64,000 nt of DNA, taken from contig CAKMRJ010003334.1 in the NCBI GenBank assembly GCA_928212115.1, positions 2,530,823 through 2,594,822 on the forward strand, in the 5' to 3' direction. This document shows, one piece after another, positions 22,697 through 35,816 of this stretch. The stretch is from Lactuca virosa. Its lineage: Eukaryota > Streptophyta > Magnoliopsida > Asterales > Asteraceae. Each line of letters opens with the position of its first letter. Within the stretch, counting starts at the first letter, position 1. The notes below the pieces were generated by a model. That model did not search any database and was not told the origin of the DNA. It saw nothing but the letters and a program-made list of their open reading frames with translations. The translations under genes were made by a program, and so were the position numbers.

Positions 22697-24491
22697 TGTA
22701 ACGCCCGTGTTTCTAGGCTAAGCATTAGTATGATGAGGTAATAGTCAGGGTCAACAATTATAACCTACTTTGAAGTAATAAAGAGAAATTATTTGAATAT
22801 TATGTGAATTATGTGATTTTACATGCATTATACTTATTTATAAGATATAATAAGTTAAGAATAAAAATAAGCGTCAAAAATAAAATAATAGATAGAACCA
22901 ATATCTATGAAGCAAGTTTTAGTGGTCGGTACAAGGATTCTAGAGATATAAAGAACGCCGAAATCCGAGTTATAACGAATAAGTTATGACCTGTCGAAGT
23001 TTCGCGACAAAACCGACACGACACCAGGAATCGTAAAAAGTGAGTTTACGATAGAGTACCTTTTATCCTTATTGATATAAAAGAAAGTTGTAAAGTACAT
23101 ATCCAGCTACACGTGGATATTAAGAATGTCAAAAACGGAGCTCGTATGCAAAAGTTATGACCTTCCGAAGATGTGGTTGTCTGTGAGCATGACACTTGGC
23201 AAAAACCCTAATCTGACTGGACTCACGATGTGAGGAGTGTAATAGACACCTCTCAATGCTAGAATACATATGGCAAGTCTACAGAACGATAAGTCAAAAG
23301 CTCACGACGTGAGCATGGATTCTCACGACGTGAGGAGTCAAATTGACACCTTCTGAAGCCAGGGACACAAATGACAAGTCTACGAGGTGCGCAGGCATGG
23401 CTCAAGATGTGAGAGACCAAAAATCAGCCTATAAATAGCAAGTTCGACCCTAAGCTCCCTTACACCTAAACTTTCTTTCTCTCTCTCTCGTTTGCTGAAG
23501 GCGTTCCACGTCCCGAGCTCGACGATCACGAACCGCTGACCGTTTCTAGTTAGATTCTATCAACTTACGCTACTAAGGTGAGTGCATAGTTAGTTTCATC
23601 TTACACATAGATATGAAGTATTTTATATAAATTATGTGCTATGTGTGTGCATATTATCTGTTTACCTGATATCTATGCTGGATGAACGTTTCATACATGT
23701 TTTAAATGATTTAAACTATATATGTATTTTATATCTACAAATATGTTGGGGTAAAACATGGGTAAATGAGATAGTTGGTGTCTGATGAAATAAAATGATG
23801 AGATGCCTCGATGTTGACGATGATCCATTCATCTAGCGGAGTATAGATGACGACCACAGACTATTCTAGACAGTCTAGAGGAATGTTGACAGACTCGCAA
23901 CCTGTAGGTGTTTGTGAACGATGTGTTCACCGGTGTACTACATTCCCCTCATGGTTGCCTTACAGGCATATATGGCTGAGTACCCCCCTTAGGAGTAGTG
24001 TCCATCCCGATGAAAATCCTTAGGATAGGTCCCTTACTTTAGATGCTCTAGGGACAGAAAGTGAGGATAACAGGAACGGGTAATCGGGGTGTTTGATTTG
24101 ATGAAATTAATAACTTAATTATTGTGGGTGGAAAACCCTATGTGCCCACCAGGCTCCCAAGCCGGACCCACTCAGTTTTCTCGTATATAGGTATTGGCAA
24201 GAGAGCACAAGAGTGATGATCTGATGAGAGATCAATGGATTATAGGCCACAAGAATAAATAGATATTATAAGGCCTATGTTGTTTATGTTTATGCTTTTG
24301 ATCTGTATTAACAATGATATCCCGAGGTTTTTAATATAATACATTTTTTCAAAAATGCTTTGATAAATTCTTTATCATATTTTTGGGAACAAATTCCGCA
24401 ATATATTTCTTAATTTAAAAATATATTCTGATTTTCAAATAAAGTATAGACAAATCGGTATTTTCTGGCCGTGAAATTTGGGGATGTCACA
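22697..24491 (+). repeat. 3' LTR of the plus-strand gypsy element
   Basis: About 1.80 kb and matching 16068-17900, with a few deletions (for instance one shortened inverted-motif block near 23230 and another near 23400). TATA word at 23430, donor-like ctaag|gtgagt at 23579 and acceptor-like atatag|gta at 24190. Its outer end joins directly to a different gypsy LTR at 24492. Confidence 0.88.
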
Positions 24492-26226
24492 CGAAGTACC
24501 TGAAACATAATCCAAAAATGTAAGCCCAAAGCTTAGTGAGTTTCCCCCAAAATACTAGTACATAAAAAATAGCACAAATATAATAACAACATGTAATGGG
24601 TCAACAAATAACAGACTCGATTACCCCTGAGCCCACAACATAAGTCTGGCTTGCCCTATGGGCCCACAACTTATGTTTGGCTGGCTTCCCGACCCTTAGT
24701 ACGAGTCTGGCATGCCCTACCCGGCCCTCAGCTCGTATCTAGAATGCTCATGAGCCCTCAGTATGAGTCTGGCATGCCCTTCCTGGCCCTCAACTCATAT
24801 CCGGTATGCCCCAGGGTTTGTTGGCTACAACACGGAGCAGTACAACCTCAACCCCATCCCACACCATATGTCGACATATAACAGATAATATCATATACAT
24901 ATAAACAGGCAGTATCACAGGTATTCCTACAGATCTACCAGACTAGCATATCAAATCTATCATGCATATCTATTCCATACTCAGCATATCAACAAATACC
25001 GAGCTGTCAAACCAATGGGTCGGCTTTGGTGCCTTCGACCCGAAAGAATAGTGAGGAAAACTCACCTCACAAGCTGAACAGAACTGATAAGGCATGACTC
25101 CGAATCTCAGCTCTCTACTCAATGCCTACATCCACCAAGTGACCAATCCATCAAAATCCCAAAATACCCAAATTACCTTTAAGGTTAAACTTAGTCAAAC
25201 GGTCAAAAGGTCAAGAAAAGTCAACTCAGCCTGACTGCCACGTCGTGGTACCGTTGTACCACGTCGTGGTGTCGGATACAATAAAACAGTTGCGAACCAA
25301 CCCGTCACCACGTCGTGGTTACAGGGTTTTCAGCAGCTTAATGCATTCAACCACTTCATTCGATTCCAAAAGGTCTCCAACTCAGATCTGTTCCAAAATA
25401 GGGTCTAAATGGATAAAGGTTCCAACTTTATCCAATAGAACCCTCCAAAATGTATAGATCTCGACTTTTAAGATCCAAAACACTTCATGGCTTTACCAAT
25501 ACTCGTCCGATCCACGAGGTTACTTGTCCAAAAGCTACAAGAGAGTCTCTAACTCTAAACACACTATAAAATTTGATGCTTTTTAGATATGCATGTCCAA
25601 TGCATGTCTTAAACTCTTATTAGGTCAAAATAGGGCAAAAAGGCCAAGGTTCCATGCATGACCCTCAAAACTCAAATCTGGACTAGATCCATAGAGCCAA
25701 ATGCTCCAAATGGCCTGGGGACTCATAAAGTTGCAAGCTTTTTGAAGTTCAACCACCCAAGGCAACAAGAAAAGGAGAAAAATGGGGAAATCCATAGATC
25801 TAATCATAAACTCATCAAGATGAAGACTTTATACCTCCTTTAGATGCTAGAGGAAGGTAAACTCCTGGATCTTCTTTTCCTTGGACTCCCACTGAGGTGT
25901 TCCACCACCTTTTCCTTCACAAGCACCAAAAAACTCACACTTTTAAGGCTAAAACTCACAAAATGGCTCTAGGGTTTGCAAGGGACGATTTGGAGAGATG
26001 GAGGCTGATGGGAGGGGGATAGAAGGGGGCTAAGGATCTTTAAATATGGCTCAACCCTTAAACTTTAGGGTTTCCCCCCAACAGCCACCACCACGTCGTG
26101 GCGCAATCACCACGTCGTGGTGGTTCATTAAACCCCGCGACCCAAACTCATCACCACGTCGTGGCTTCCAAAGAAGATTACCATATATACTCAAAAATAA
26201 TATTGTACCTAGAACCGGGTGTTACA
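24492..26226 (-). repeat. 3' LTR of the nested gypsy element (outer end missing)
   Basis: Minus-strand start TGTAACACCCGGTTC at 26226. CCACGTCGTGG motifs at about 25238, 25257, 25300, 26088, 26107 and 26153. TATA-like tttaaatat at 26039. A TTGAC cluster (complement) at 25193-25226, donor-like gag|gtgagt at 25065 and acceptor-like tttcag|gtac at 24500. A GC-rich tandem repeat of gccctcagctcgtat-type words lies at about 24640-24800. Confidence 0.82.
25193..25226 (-). promoter_or_regulatory. W-box-like TTGAC cluster in LTR
   Basis: Four GTCAA words (agtcaaac, ggtcaaaa, ggtcaaga, agtcaact), the complement of TTGAC, within 35 bases and in the same LTR position as clusters at 14328, 48652 and 57987. 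Confidence 0.5.
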
Positions 26227-26475
26227 AATGTCCTCCACTTGAATCAGATTTCGTCCTCGAAGTCCGTTGCAGAGAACAAATCTAGATAATGCTCCCGCAT
26301 CTCCGCCTCCGGCTCTCAGGTCCACTCGGAGCCCTCCGATGCTCTCATTGTTCCTTCACCAAAGGTACTTCCTTGCATCGTAAAATCTTTGCCTCCTTTC
26401 CAGAATAGCTACTGGTCTCTCAACATAGTTCAGACGCTCATCCACCTAAATACCATCCAAAGTCACAACTGCGTC
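26227..26475 (-). pseudogene. C-terminal end of gypsy pol and polypurine tract
   Basis: Minus-strand continuation of the integrase tail (reading LERRQ and then basic wording) and post-pol segment, ending with the tract caagtggaggacat before the LTR. It is separated from the rest of pol by the solo LTR at 26476-28935. The duplicated bases gcgtc at both junctions prove that the two parts were once contiguous. Confidence 0.7.
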
Positions 26476-28935
26476 TGTCACACCCCCAAACCAGAACGGC
26501 GGAAACGTTCGGGGGCGTAGGACGTCATGTTCAGTATCATAACAATTGGATAGTAAAGAAAGTACACACCACCATAACATATATTTGAAAAGTTTACATG
26601 ATTGTTGTATTACATGTTTCAAAAGTCAAATACAATATGATGTTACAAAAGATATTACTAACGCCAGAGCATTAGTCCCCAAAAGCAGTTGCTAACCTGG
26701 TTTAGCGATTTCCTGAGAATACAAGTTATTTCAAAGAAAAAGTGTCAACAATTAAGTTGGTGAGTTCATAAGTATATTTTTGTATGCCATTCAAAATTTC
26801 AGTGTTTGTTTTCCAGAAAATCCGATATTTTCTCATAAAAGGAGTTATGAATCTTTGTTTGTATAATATGGATGTATTGAACCAGGAAAAACCTATATTT
26901 TCCTAACAGTGGAGAGTAGTCTCAAATGTCCAAGACTATGGTTTTGTAAGAAGTAAATATGTCATACTTAAAATAATGAGGCATAGTTTTATTAGTAAAC
27001 AAAACTATAAGAAGTTTGTAATTTGGCACAGGAAAAACCTATATTTTCCTAACAATGAGGAGTAGTCTCAAATGTCCAAGACTATGATTTGTAAGTAAAT
27101 ATGTCATACTTAACATAATGATGCATAGTTTTATTAGTAAATAAAACTATAATAAGTTTGTAATTTGGCGTAAAAGTAATTGTAATATTACTTTTCCCGC
27201 AAAAACATAAATACCATAATGATTGTCTATCCTGTGAGTTTTCATAACCGTACTATGATGGATTTGTCTGCGGCGACGTTCTTCAGGCGTCGAAGCGATA
27301 TGATATTTGTCACCCCGCGGGCTGTAGCTAACAGTCAGGGCGCGGGATCATCAGTCCCGTATAGATCTATACACACGTATCACGTTCTTACAACAGAGAC
27401 TCTGGTTATAAAACAGGGCTTTCTAGTGGTACCTTGATAGGTATGGTGAAGACGATTGACTCACATATTCTCAATTAAGTCACGTATTTGGAAAGATATA
27501 TGAATGATTTCTGAAATGATTACCCTTTCTACAGTGTTAACAAAGGCATAATAATGAGTTGCATTTTCTTATATAAACATGATGTTATAGTTAAAATGGT
27601 TACTCTTGGTATGATGTAGTATGCAGATATATAAATAAAACATATTTCTATTTATAAAACATATTGTACCCTATGAGGGTAAAGTTGCGATGTATGATGT
27701 TTTGCATGATAATAGTTTCATAAGATAGTTAAAACAACAGTATGAAAAGTATAGCAAAAGATTTGTGTTTCACACGAGTTTAACCGTGTGTTTACTTGTA
27801 TTCCCCCCCCCCCCTTAAAAGCATTTAGAAAGCATTTGAAAACTTAGTGATAGGGGTATGAACTCACTTGGTTGAGGTGGTAGCTTGAAGAAGGTGAGAC
27901 AAAGATCGAGCATAACTTCGACTGGAGAAGGCTGAATTCTCGGGAATCTCGGAAATCTCGGGAGCGTAACACTTACTTCGATACTTGGATGTGCAAACTG
28001 GGATGGCTTCGAGGGGTTAAACGCAGAGCATAAACACGAGGAAGAGAGGAATTGAGCATTAAACCCAGAACCCCTTGGGTTATATTTATAGGCTGAATTT
28101 GGGGTCTCACGTCGTGAGTTTGTCCCGATTCGCTCATGGCATGCGTCATCGTCAAGTGGCTCTGAAATGGTCAGTCAGACTGTTCACGTCGTGAACTCTG
28201 AAAATTCTGACACAGCGTCGAAACTCGTGCCTCGAACTTCAGAAATTCATATCTTTCGCATACGAGCTCCGTTTTCGACGTTCTTTATATCCACACGTAG
28301 GTGAGATTATGCTCTACAACTCTCGTTTAGACTTCGTCGGCTAATTTTCACTTTATTTTTAATATTATATTTTTAACAGGCCGGGACAGGAAAAGTCCGT
28401 TAAAAATCCATAACTTCTTCATCCGATGTCCGTTTTCGTCAGACTTTTTACCGTTGTAATACCATTGATGAGATCTTCGATTCTCGTTTAGGTCATGTTG
28501 GCAAAAAGTCGCTCGATCTCTATTTCGAGTTTTTAGCTGTCTACTGTTATGTCCGAAACTTCGAAAAATCATAACTTCCTCATATGAAGTCAGATTAGGG
28601 CGTTCTTTTTATGTATGTTTACGGTTTTGGGATATATATGAATTTCATTTAGACACCTAAGGTTGAAAAGTATTTTATTGAAATTTATCGTTTTATGCTT
28701 AACAGTGTTTTACCGATACCGTCGCGTATCTTCGATCGGTCATAACTTCTTCGTTATAACTCGAATTTTTGTGTTCTTTATATTTTTGGAAACCTTGTTA
28801 CGATATCTACCACTTAGTATACTCAAACTGAGCTTTTCGAACATTTCATTTTTGACGTTATTCCTATCATATTAATATAGGTTACCAAACTCGACTTTGG
28901 ATCGTTACATTGATTCGAAATATCGGGTTGTTACA
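26476..28935 (-). repeat. Solo LTR (Ty3/gypsy) with target-site duplication gcgtc
   Basis: 2460 bases starting TGTAACAACCCG and ending GGGGGTGTGACA on the minus strand, flanked by gcgtc at 26471-26475 and 28936-28940. No primer site, tract or coding region adjoins it, so it is the product of LTR-LTR recombination. It carries CTCACGTCGTGAG (28107) and TTCACGTCGTGAA (28184) beside the TATA word tatttata (about 28082). Its gtccgttttcgt and cataacttcttca wording matches the LTR at 59495-61995, so the two families are related. A C run lies at about 27805-27816. Confidence 0.9.
26883..27168. repeat. Two-copy tandem duplication, period 146 bases
   Basis: Units start at 26883 and 27029 with the same word caggaaaaacctatattttc and continue with the same order of words to atttggc. 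Differences are a few small indels, so the duplication arose within the LTR. Confidence 0.85.
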
Positions 28936-28940
28936 GCGTC

Positions 28941-31899
28941 CTCATCCAATACGCACTTTCGCAGCTGCGAAACATGGAAAGTGCTATCTAACTGAGCTCC
29001 TCAGGAAGATCCAATCTGTAGGTGACCTTGCCAACCCTAGCAATAACCCGAAATGGCCCAATATATCGAGGACCCAATTTCCCCCTCTTACTGAAGCGAA
29101 TAACACCTTTCCAAGGTGAGACTTTCAGTAACACCATGTCGCCGACCTAAAATTCCAACTAGGATCGGCGCCGGTCGGCATAGCTCTTCTGCCGACTCTG
29201 AGCAGTCTGCAATCTCTGCCCGATCTGCTGGATTATCTCTGTGGTCTGAAGGACCACCTCGATCTGCTCCATAACCCTGTGACCAACCTCGCCCCAACAG
29301 ACTGGGTTACGACACCTCCGCCCATACAAAAGCTCAAAAGGCGGAGCACCAATGCTGGAGTGAAAACTGTTGTTGTAGGAGAACTCTGTAAGAGGTAGGT
29401 AGGAGTCCCAACTTCCACCGAAATCAATGACACAGGCTTGCAACATATTCTCGAGAGTCTGTATAGTCTGCTTAATCTGGCCGTCAGTCTATGGATGGTA
29501 AGTTGTGTTGAAATGCAGCTTCGTGCCCAGCTCCTCATGGAACTTTTGCCAAAATCGGGAGGTGAACCGAATATCGCGGTCTGAAACAATTGAGACCGGA
29601 ACCCCATGACGAGCAACGATCTCGCGAATATACACATCGGCCAGCTTCTCGGCCGAAGAACTCTCCCGAATTTCTAGAAAATGGGCACTCTTGGTCAATC
29701 GATCCACGATGACCCAAATAGCATCAAAACCCTTTGCCGTCTTTGACAACATGGTGATGAATTCCATTGAAATCTGCTCCCATTTCCACATGGGAACCTC
29801 CAGAGGCTGCAGCTTGCCATGCGGCCTCTGATGCTCGGCCTTGACCATCCTGCAGGTCAAACACCTCTCAACATACCATGCGATCTCCCTCTTCATACAC
29901 AACAACCAATAACTCAACTTCAGATCCCGATATATTTTGGTGGTGCCCGGATGAATAGAAAACGAGACTTATGAGCCTCCTCCAGCACAATCTGTCTGAC
30001 CCCATTAGACATAGGAACCCAAACTCAACCACAACGGGTCAACAAACCCCGACTATCCAGAACAAATCGGGTGATCTCGCCCCTGATCCTCTCAATCTTC
30101 CAATTCTCTTCCCGAACACCCTCGACCTGAGCCTCCCTAATCATCCTCACAAGCGGATAATCCACATATATCCTCACACATGACACCCCAAATGAAGGTC
30201 CAACCGACTTGCGGATCAAAGCATCCGCCACCACATTCGCTTTACCCGGATGGTAAAGGATCTCGCAGTCATAATCCTTGACTACGTTCAGCCACCTGCG
30301 TTGCCTCATGTTCAGGTTCGACTGATCCATAATGTGCCTCAGACTCTTGTGATCCGTGTAGATAGTACAATGGACCGCATAAAGGTAATGCCTCCAAATC
30401 TTGAGGGAAAAAACCACAGCTCCCAACTCAAGATCATGCGTGGAATATCTCGACTCATGCGGCTTCAGCTGCCGCGAAGTGTAAGCTATCACCCGTTCTC
30501 TCTGCATGAGGACTACTCCCAAACCAATGATCGATGCATCACTGAAAACCACAAAATGCTCAATTTCCTTCGGAAGGGTAAAAACTGGGGCCTCACATAG
30601 CCTCTACCGAAGGGTCTCAAATGTTGACTGTAGCTCGGGGCCCCACCGGAAATCCACCTTTTTCCTCGTCAGACGAGTTAGGGGTACTGCAATCTTGGAG
30701 AAATCCTGAATGAATCTTCGGTAGTACCCTACCAAACCCAAGAAACTCCTGATATTCGAGGGAGATTTCAGAACCTCCTACTGCATCATCGCCTCAATTT
30801 TGGTCGGATTGACCCAAATCTCATCCTGGTTAACGAGGTGTCCAAGGAACAGAACCTCTCGTAACCAGAACTTGCACATCGAGAACTTAGCATAAATCCG
30901 TTCTCGCCTCAAAACCCTCAAGAGCTCGCGAAGATTCTCCTCATGTTGCTCTCTGGTCTTGGAATATACCAAGATGTCATCAATAAACACGATCACTGAA
31001 CGATCGAGCATCGGCCTGCATACCTGATTCATCAAATCCATGAATATTGCGGGTGCATTGGTGAGCCCAAATGACATCACCACAAACTCGTAATGCCCAT
31101 AACGAGTCTGTAACATGTTCTTCTCCACATCCTCCTCCCTCACCCTGACTTGATGGTACCCGGACCTCAGATCTATCTTGGAGAACCAAGATGCACCCTA
31201 CAACTGATCAAAGAGGTCATCAATCTGTGAAAGGGGATAACGGTTCTTTACCGTTAACTTATTCAACTCCCGGTAATCAATACACATCCGGTGTGAATAT
31301 CCTTATTATTGATGAATAAAATCGGCGCTCCCCACGGAGAACTACTCGGTCTGATGAACTGCTTGCCTAACAGCTCCTGCAACTGAGATGAAAACTCCTG
31401 CATCTCATGCGGTGCCAACTGTTATGATGCCTCGGCAATCGATGCCGCACATGGTACGAGTTCAATCTTGATCTCTACCTGCCTCTCTGGAGGCACGCCG
31501 GGTACTACTCCGGAAATACATCAGCAACTGACACCTGATTCCCAATCTGCGTATCCACCACATAAGCCAATTAGCCCGTGCACCCATGCTGAATATACTA
31601 CCGAGCCCTGGCTGAATAACAAACCCTAGAACCTATCGTGGTGCCCTCTCCATAAATAACCAGTTCTCCCTCACTTGGGGGTTCGAACTACCACGTGTTG
31701 GTCTTCACAATCAATCATAGCACTAAAACGGCTCAGCCAGTCCATACCCACCATCACGCAGACCCCCTGGGGATAGGGATCAAATCGATTGGAGTGAAGC
31801 CACCATATATAAATCAGGAAAAAAAGAGAACTATCCCGAAATACCACTTATTCGAACCCAACAAGATTCTAAGGCCAACACAATACCGATCAAGCACAA
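28941..31899 (-). pseudogene. Ty3/gypsy pol of the nested element
   Basis: In sense order: remains of the protease region (IPIP wording near 31770; the DSG active site is deleted); reverse transcriptase (KIDLRSGYHQV, then 30778-31143 with TNAPAIFMDLM and active-site VFIDDILVYSK near 30975); RNase H (30025-30552, VFSDASIIGLG, DHKSLRHIM, YHPGKANVVADAL); integrase (29489-29917: CLTCRMVKAEHQ knuckle, WVIVDRLTKSAHF, VSDRDIRFTSRFW; then 29159-29446) and the start of the C-terminal tail (IGPF and STFHVS wording). Stops include a TAG in place of the usual Gln near 31198. Frame changes separate the blocks. The domain wording is closest to the element at 47573-53131. Confidence 0.82.
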
Positions 31900-32510
31900 T
31901 TAAACCATATTACCGCTACAGAATTGGGGATCAAAATACATACCTGAGATTTCTTGCGGCTCGACTTTAACCTTCTGAGGAACGATGAGCGTCGGAAACT
32001 GGACTCCCTCTGTCCCCAAAGCAGGACAGTGGGACCAGAAATGGCCTGGCTGGTGACAGTGAAAGCATATCTGATCCTTCTTACAATCTCGATACACATG
32101 TGCTTTTTCCCCACACTTGAAACACTTGAACTTGTGACAAGAAAATCTATGAGTTCCCCCACACCTGCCATACACCTCATGATTCTCCTGACTCCCAGCA
32201 CCCAGGTCAGCAACCTCAGTCTCCTCGATTTTTGCTGAAAGAGTTCTCTTCCTCTTCCCTAGTTGTGTCCCTACAACCAAATCTCCCCCAGCAGCCATCC
32301 CATTAGCAACACCTCCCACCGACTGCAAAGCTGCGGTCTTCTCCTCGAGACTGACAATAACCCTGCCTGTGATCCGATTTGCGACACCAGACAATTCTTT
32401 TGCAAGATATGAAAAACCTCCATGGCAATCACCTCCCACATCTGATCAACTGACAACACCGACCTATCATGGCCACTAGCTTCCGATCCTGATCTGGATC
32501 CCGCCTCCAA
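31900..32510 (-). pseudogene. Ty3/gypsy gag of the nested element, internally deleted
   Basis: The start (EAGSRSGSEAS) is followed almost at once by the C-terminal part, so the central gag core is missing. Two zinc knuckles are intact in spacing: CFKCGEKAHVYRDC and CFHCHQPGHFWSHC. At the gag/protease junction the minus strand reads ctcag|gtatgtat (31947-31955), a strong donor-like site at the same codon position as the intron-like segment of 51653-51719. Continuous frame 31900-32439 (179 codons). Confidence 0.72.
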
Positions 32511-33328
32511 TCATCTCGTCATCACCATACTGAACATAGCCAGGGAGATATCATATAACACACATATCACAATAGGGAAACCAACTCCTTAACAAGGCCT
32601 TAGGGGTTGTGACTTCCTTGTTACGCGTATGGGTCCCGTGTTTTCAGTAGTACGGGCCCATACTACCTTCCACACCTACCCATATTTGTCTCAAGAATCA
32701 TCACAATAAACCTAACAATACATGCTAGCATACGCACATACAAAATCCTCACCACCTAGAGGAAGGCTACACATCTCGAGATTGGCTAGCTGACCCCACA
32801 CAACTCACCTACCACTAACTGCCACACGACCTGCCATTGGTTCCAGATAACTATTGCATGAGTACAATCACATGCCACACAGCTTAAATAATCTTAGACT
32901 AAAAGATTTAATCCTACAACGGGTGGAATCAGACAAGAGTTGCGCATCAGGACCAAATCCCTTATCCTAAGATCATTTAACCCATGTAGAATATGACTTA
33001 TTGTATTCAATCAATAGTCAATTCACACGTGAATGAGTTATAAAACAATCAATCAAGTACTCTACAAGAGATAAGGCATTATATATCAGGCAATCCTAAC
33101 ATGTAAAAATCCTGAAGATCCTTAGCCTATCGCTAGCATGCTGTTCTAACATGTCATAATATCAAATAAAAGCAATATATTTTAGGGTCTACTTACTGGC
33201 TCCGGCTGATCGTACACATCGCATCCTCCTTGATTATTTTGAAAACCATTTGAAATCATTTTAAAAATCTGTTTCCTTAGTTTGAGACTGGATTCACACT
33301 AGTGTTCCTCCAATTCACTCAAACCAAG
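32511..33328 (-). other. Leader of the nested gypsy element
   Basis: About 0.8 kb between primer site and gag with no coding sequence. Shared wording with the leader at 49640-50376 (acgggcccatacta, 32643-32656, complement of tagtatgggcccgt) shows that the two elements are related. Confidence 0.6.
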
Positions 33329-33342
33329 GCTCTGATACCAAC
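33329..33342 (-). other. Primer binding site (initiator Met tRNA)
   Basis: Plus strand ggctctgataccaa, i.e. TTGGTATCAGAGCC in the element's sense, two bases from the LTR end as in the element at 47573. Confidence 0.88.
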
Positions 33343-33343
33343 T

Positions 33344-33616
33344 TGTAACATTCATAAAATTCTCAAAAATTTTAAACTTTTAAAACATACTCAAAACCAT
33401 CATCGTTTACAAATTGTTTTCAAAATAAGTTCAGCATCAGAGAAATCCCAAAATCGTGAAATAAAACATGAGGAGGAGCACGATCATGCCTTCGCCTTCT
33501 CGTGATCCTCTGAAGTACCTGAAACATAATCCAAAACTGTAAGCCCAAATCTTAGTGAGTTTCCCCCAAATACCGATACATAACAAATAACACAAATATA
33601 ATAACAACATGCAATG
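33344..33616 (-). repeat. 5' LTR of nested element, segment 1
   Basis: Starts tgtaacattc on the plus strand and continues to the insertion site caatg at 33612-33616. From 33514 it matches 24494 onward (gaagtacctgaaacataatcc). It contains the acceptor-like tttcag|gtac (complement at about 33520). Confidence 0.82.
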
Positions 33617-35656
33617 TGAAACATCCCAAAAAATACAGTCCAAAAATTTCATTTTTAATTCATTAATAAAAACCATAAATATCTTTCATCATATAAAAGT
33701 CATAAATCGTGTATCTAAAAAATATCATAACATCTTTGAATATATCAAAATCATATATCACACATCATAGTGAATCCTCCTAGGCTAAAAGTTGTGGTGT
33801 GTGTCATGTAGTCATCTCGAGCTCTTCCCCTTACTAGCGGAAGTACCTGAAACCAAAACTGAAAAATGTAAGCACGAAGCTTAGTGAGTCTCCCCGACTA
33901 CCTCATACCATACACATAATCACATACATTAGGCCTCGCCCTGATACATCGGGCACTGCCCGACATCGGTCCCCGCCTGGCATCTGACCGCATCTAGCAT
34001 CGGGCCCCGCCCGACATCGAGAAAAGCTCGGCATACATATGAGCATAACTACTAATACACATAACATAAGCATAACCACTTAACTATAAACCTATAAACA
34101 TTCCTCGGGTCCCACCCGACATCGGACCGAAATCCAAAAGCATACCGACATTCCTTGGGAACTGCCCCGACATTGGATCGTAGTCTGGAAACATACAAAT
34201 ACATACACATACAAGAATCACAAAGACATCAAGCATACTAACATTCTTTGAGTACCGTCCCGGCATCGGATCGCAATCCGGAAAACATATAAACCTACAT
34301 TGGGCCCCGCCGAGCATCGGACCTTAATCCGGAACATACTAACATGCATAAACGGGTCGGCCTTGGTGCCTTAGACCCGTTCCTTCTGGAGGAAAACTCA
34401 CCTCTCAAGCTGGCTGCTGAAATCTCGTGTGAGGAATCTCTGATGGCTACTCCAACGACTCCCCAACTATCATTATCACAATAATCACTTAGTCAAAAAG
34501 GCAAAATCTGATAATCTTTCTAAGGGTAAAATGACCATTTAAACCCTGGCCAAAGTCAACATTCTGACTTACTCAACTCGACGAGTTGACCTATCAACTC
34601 GCCGAGTTCTATAACTCAAAAATCCTGGAATCACGATCCAACTCGCCGAGTCATCCCCCTGACTTGTCGAGTTCTATCTGGTACAAAATCGGGACAACAC
34701 GATTCAACTCGTCGAGTTCCTCTATGGACTCGACGAGTTCTTCAGTCTGTTTGGGCCATCTTAAGGGATTAATCCCGTACTCTTCAGATCCAAACTCCAT
34801 ACTTCATCTACATACTGGAAATACCCTTTTAAGAGTAAAGCTTCCAACTTTACCCACTACTAGTCATTCTCAATGAGTTTAACTCAAACCCTATCTCTTT
34901 AAGTCATAGTTATTCCAAAAGCCATAATACTCCAAACCAAAGCAAACTGGCATAGATCTAGGCCTTAGACACCATTTGGACACGTAAAGCTCCTAACTTT
35001 CCCTCCATGCATGGCCTTTTGGGGCTAAAAAGGCCAAAGTAACACCTTAAAGCTTGTACGGGGCTTCCATTGTCATAAAGTTTGCACCTTTATGCCATGA
35101 AACCCCTTCTAGACCCCAGATCTGGATGGTAGAACACTTGGGACGTCCATTTCCCAAGGACCAAATTTCTTGAACCAAAAACCCCATAAAGTGACAAAGA
35201 AGAGATCTAACAAACTACTAAGCAAGGTTGAGACTTGATTACCAGAAAATGAAGAGGATGAGAAGTTGTTTATGGATTTACTAGCTTCCCTCTGGATCTC
35301 CAAGCTTATTCTCTTCTTCACAAGCTTCAAATGCACAAAGTTCACTAAAAAATGGTTCACAAGTTCAGACAAAGGTCTAGGGTTTCGTGGATTAGGGTTT
35401 GGGACTTGGAGGCTGGAAATGAGGCCAACAAGTGGGGATTAATATGCTTAAATAGGGTGCAAAAACCCCAAAATTAGGGTTTCATTATGGCAGACCTACT
35501 CGCCGAGTCGAGGCACTCAACTCGTTGAGTAGGTGGCTTAAAATCCCGCGTCCAATCTCGTTTCTACTCGACGAGTATGGGGCTCTCAACTCGTCGAGTA
35601 GCCCTTCCAAAGTGAATAAATTATAATTAAATGCATACCAGGAAACATGCATTACA
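33617..35656 (-). repeat. Solo LTR (Ty3/gypsy) with target-site duplication caatg
   Basis: 2040 bases, TGTAATGCATG...GGGATGTTTCA on the minus strand, flanked by caatg at 33612-33616 and 35657-35661. The host LTR sequence resumes on the far side (ggtc...gattacccctgagccc), as in the uninterrupted copy at 24598-24640. It has about ten ACTCGNCGAGT motifs in two groups, 34570-34740 and 35505-35600, on either side of a TATA-like ttaaata (35449). A tandem repeat of gccccgcccgacatcgg-type words lies at 33935-34330, between donor-like (34401) and acceptor-like (33846) sites. Confidence 0.9.
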
Positions 35657-35816
35657 CAATGGGTCCACACCTATTACACTGGATTACCCCTGAGCCCACA
35701 ACATAAGTCTGGCTTGCCCTATGGGCCCACAGCTTATGTCTGGCTTGCTCCCCGGCCCTCAGTACGAGTCTGGCATGCCCTACCCGACCCTCAGCTCGTA
35801 TCTGGAATGCTCATGA
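35657..35816 (-). repeat. 5' LTR of nested element, segment 2
   Basis: Matches about 24598-24752 including the gcccacaacataagtctggc words, up to gctcatga, where the copia-like element begins. Confidence 0.82.

Larger units (their letters stand above)
16068..24491 (+). mobile_element. Full-length decayed Ty3/gypsy retrotransposon (chromovirus-like)
   Basis: LTRs at 16068-17900 and 22697-24491 share their tgtaacgcccgtg start and gatgtcaca end. Primer site follows the 5' LTR and a polypurine tract (gaggagagaat) precedes the 3' LTR. Interior order is gag, protease, reverse transcriptase, RNase H, integrase, then a C-terminal chromodomain-like end, the gypsy order. The domain wording is close to the minus-strand element at 59495-64000. 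I see no 5-base target duplication (ggaat left, cgaag right), and the left and right flanks belong to different sequences, so one side was rearranged after insertion. Multiple stops and at least two frameshifts make it immobile. Confidence 0.88.

Noticed and set aside
16068..24491. Target-site duplication for the plus-strand gypsy element
   Set aside because: The five bases on the left (ggaat) and right (cgaag) differ, and flanks belong to different sequences, so I do not claim one.
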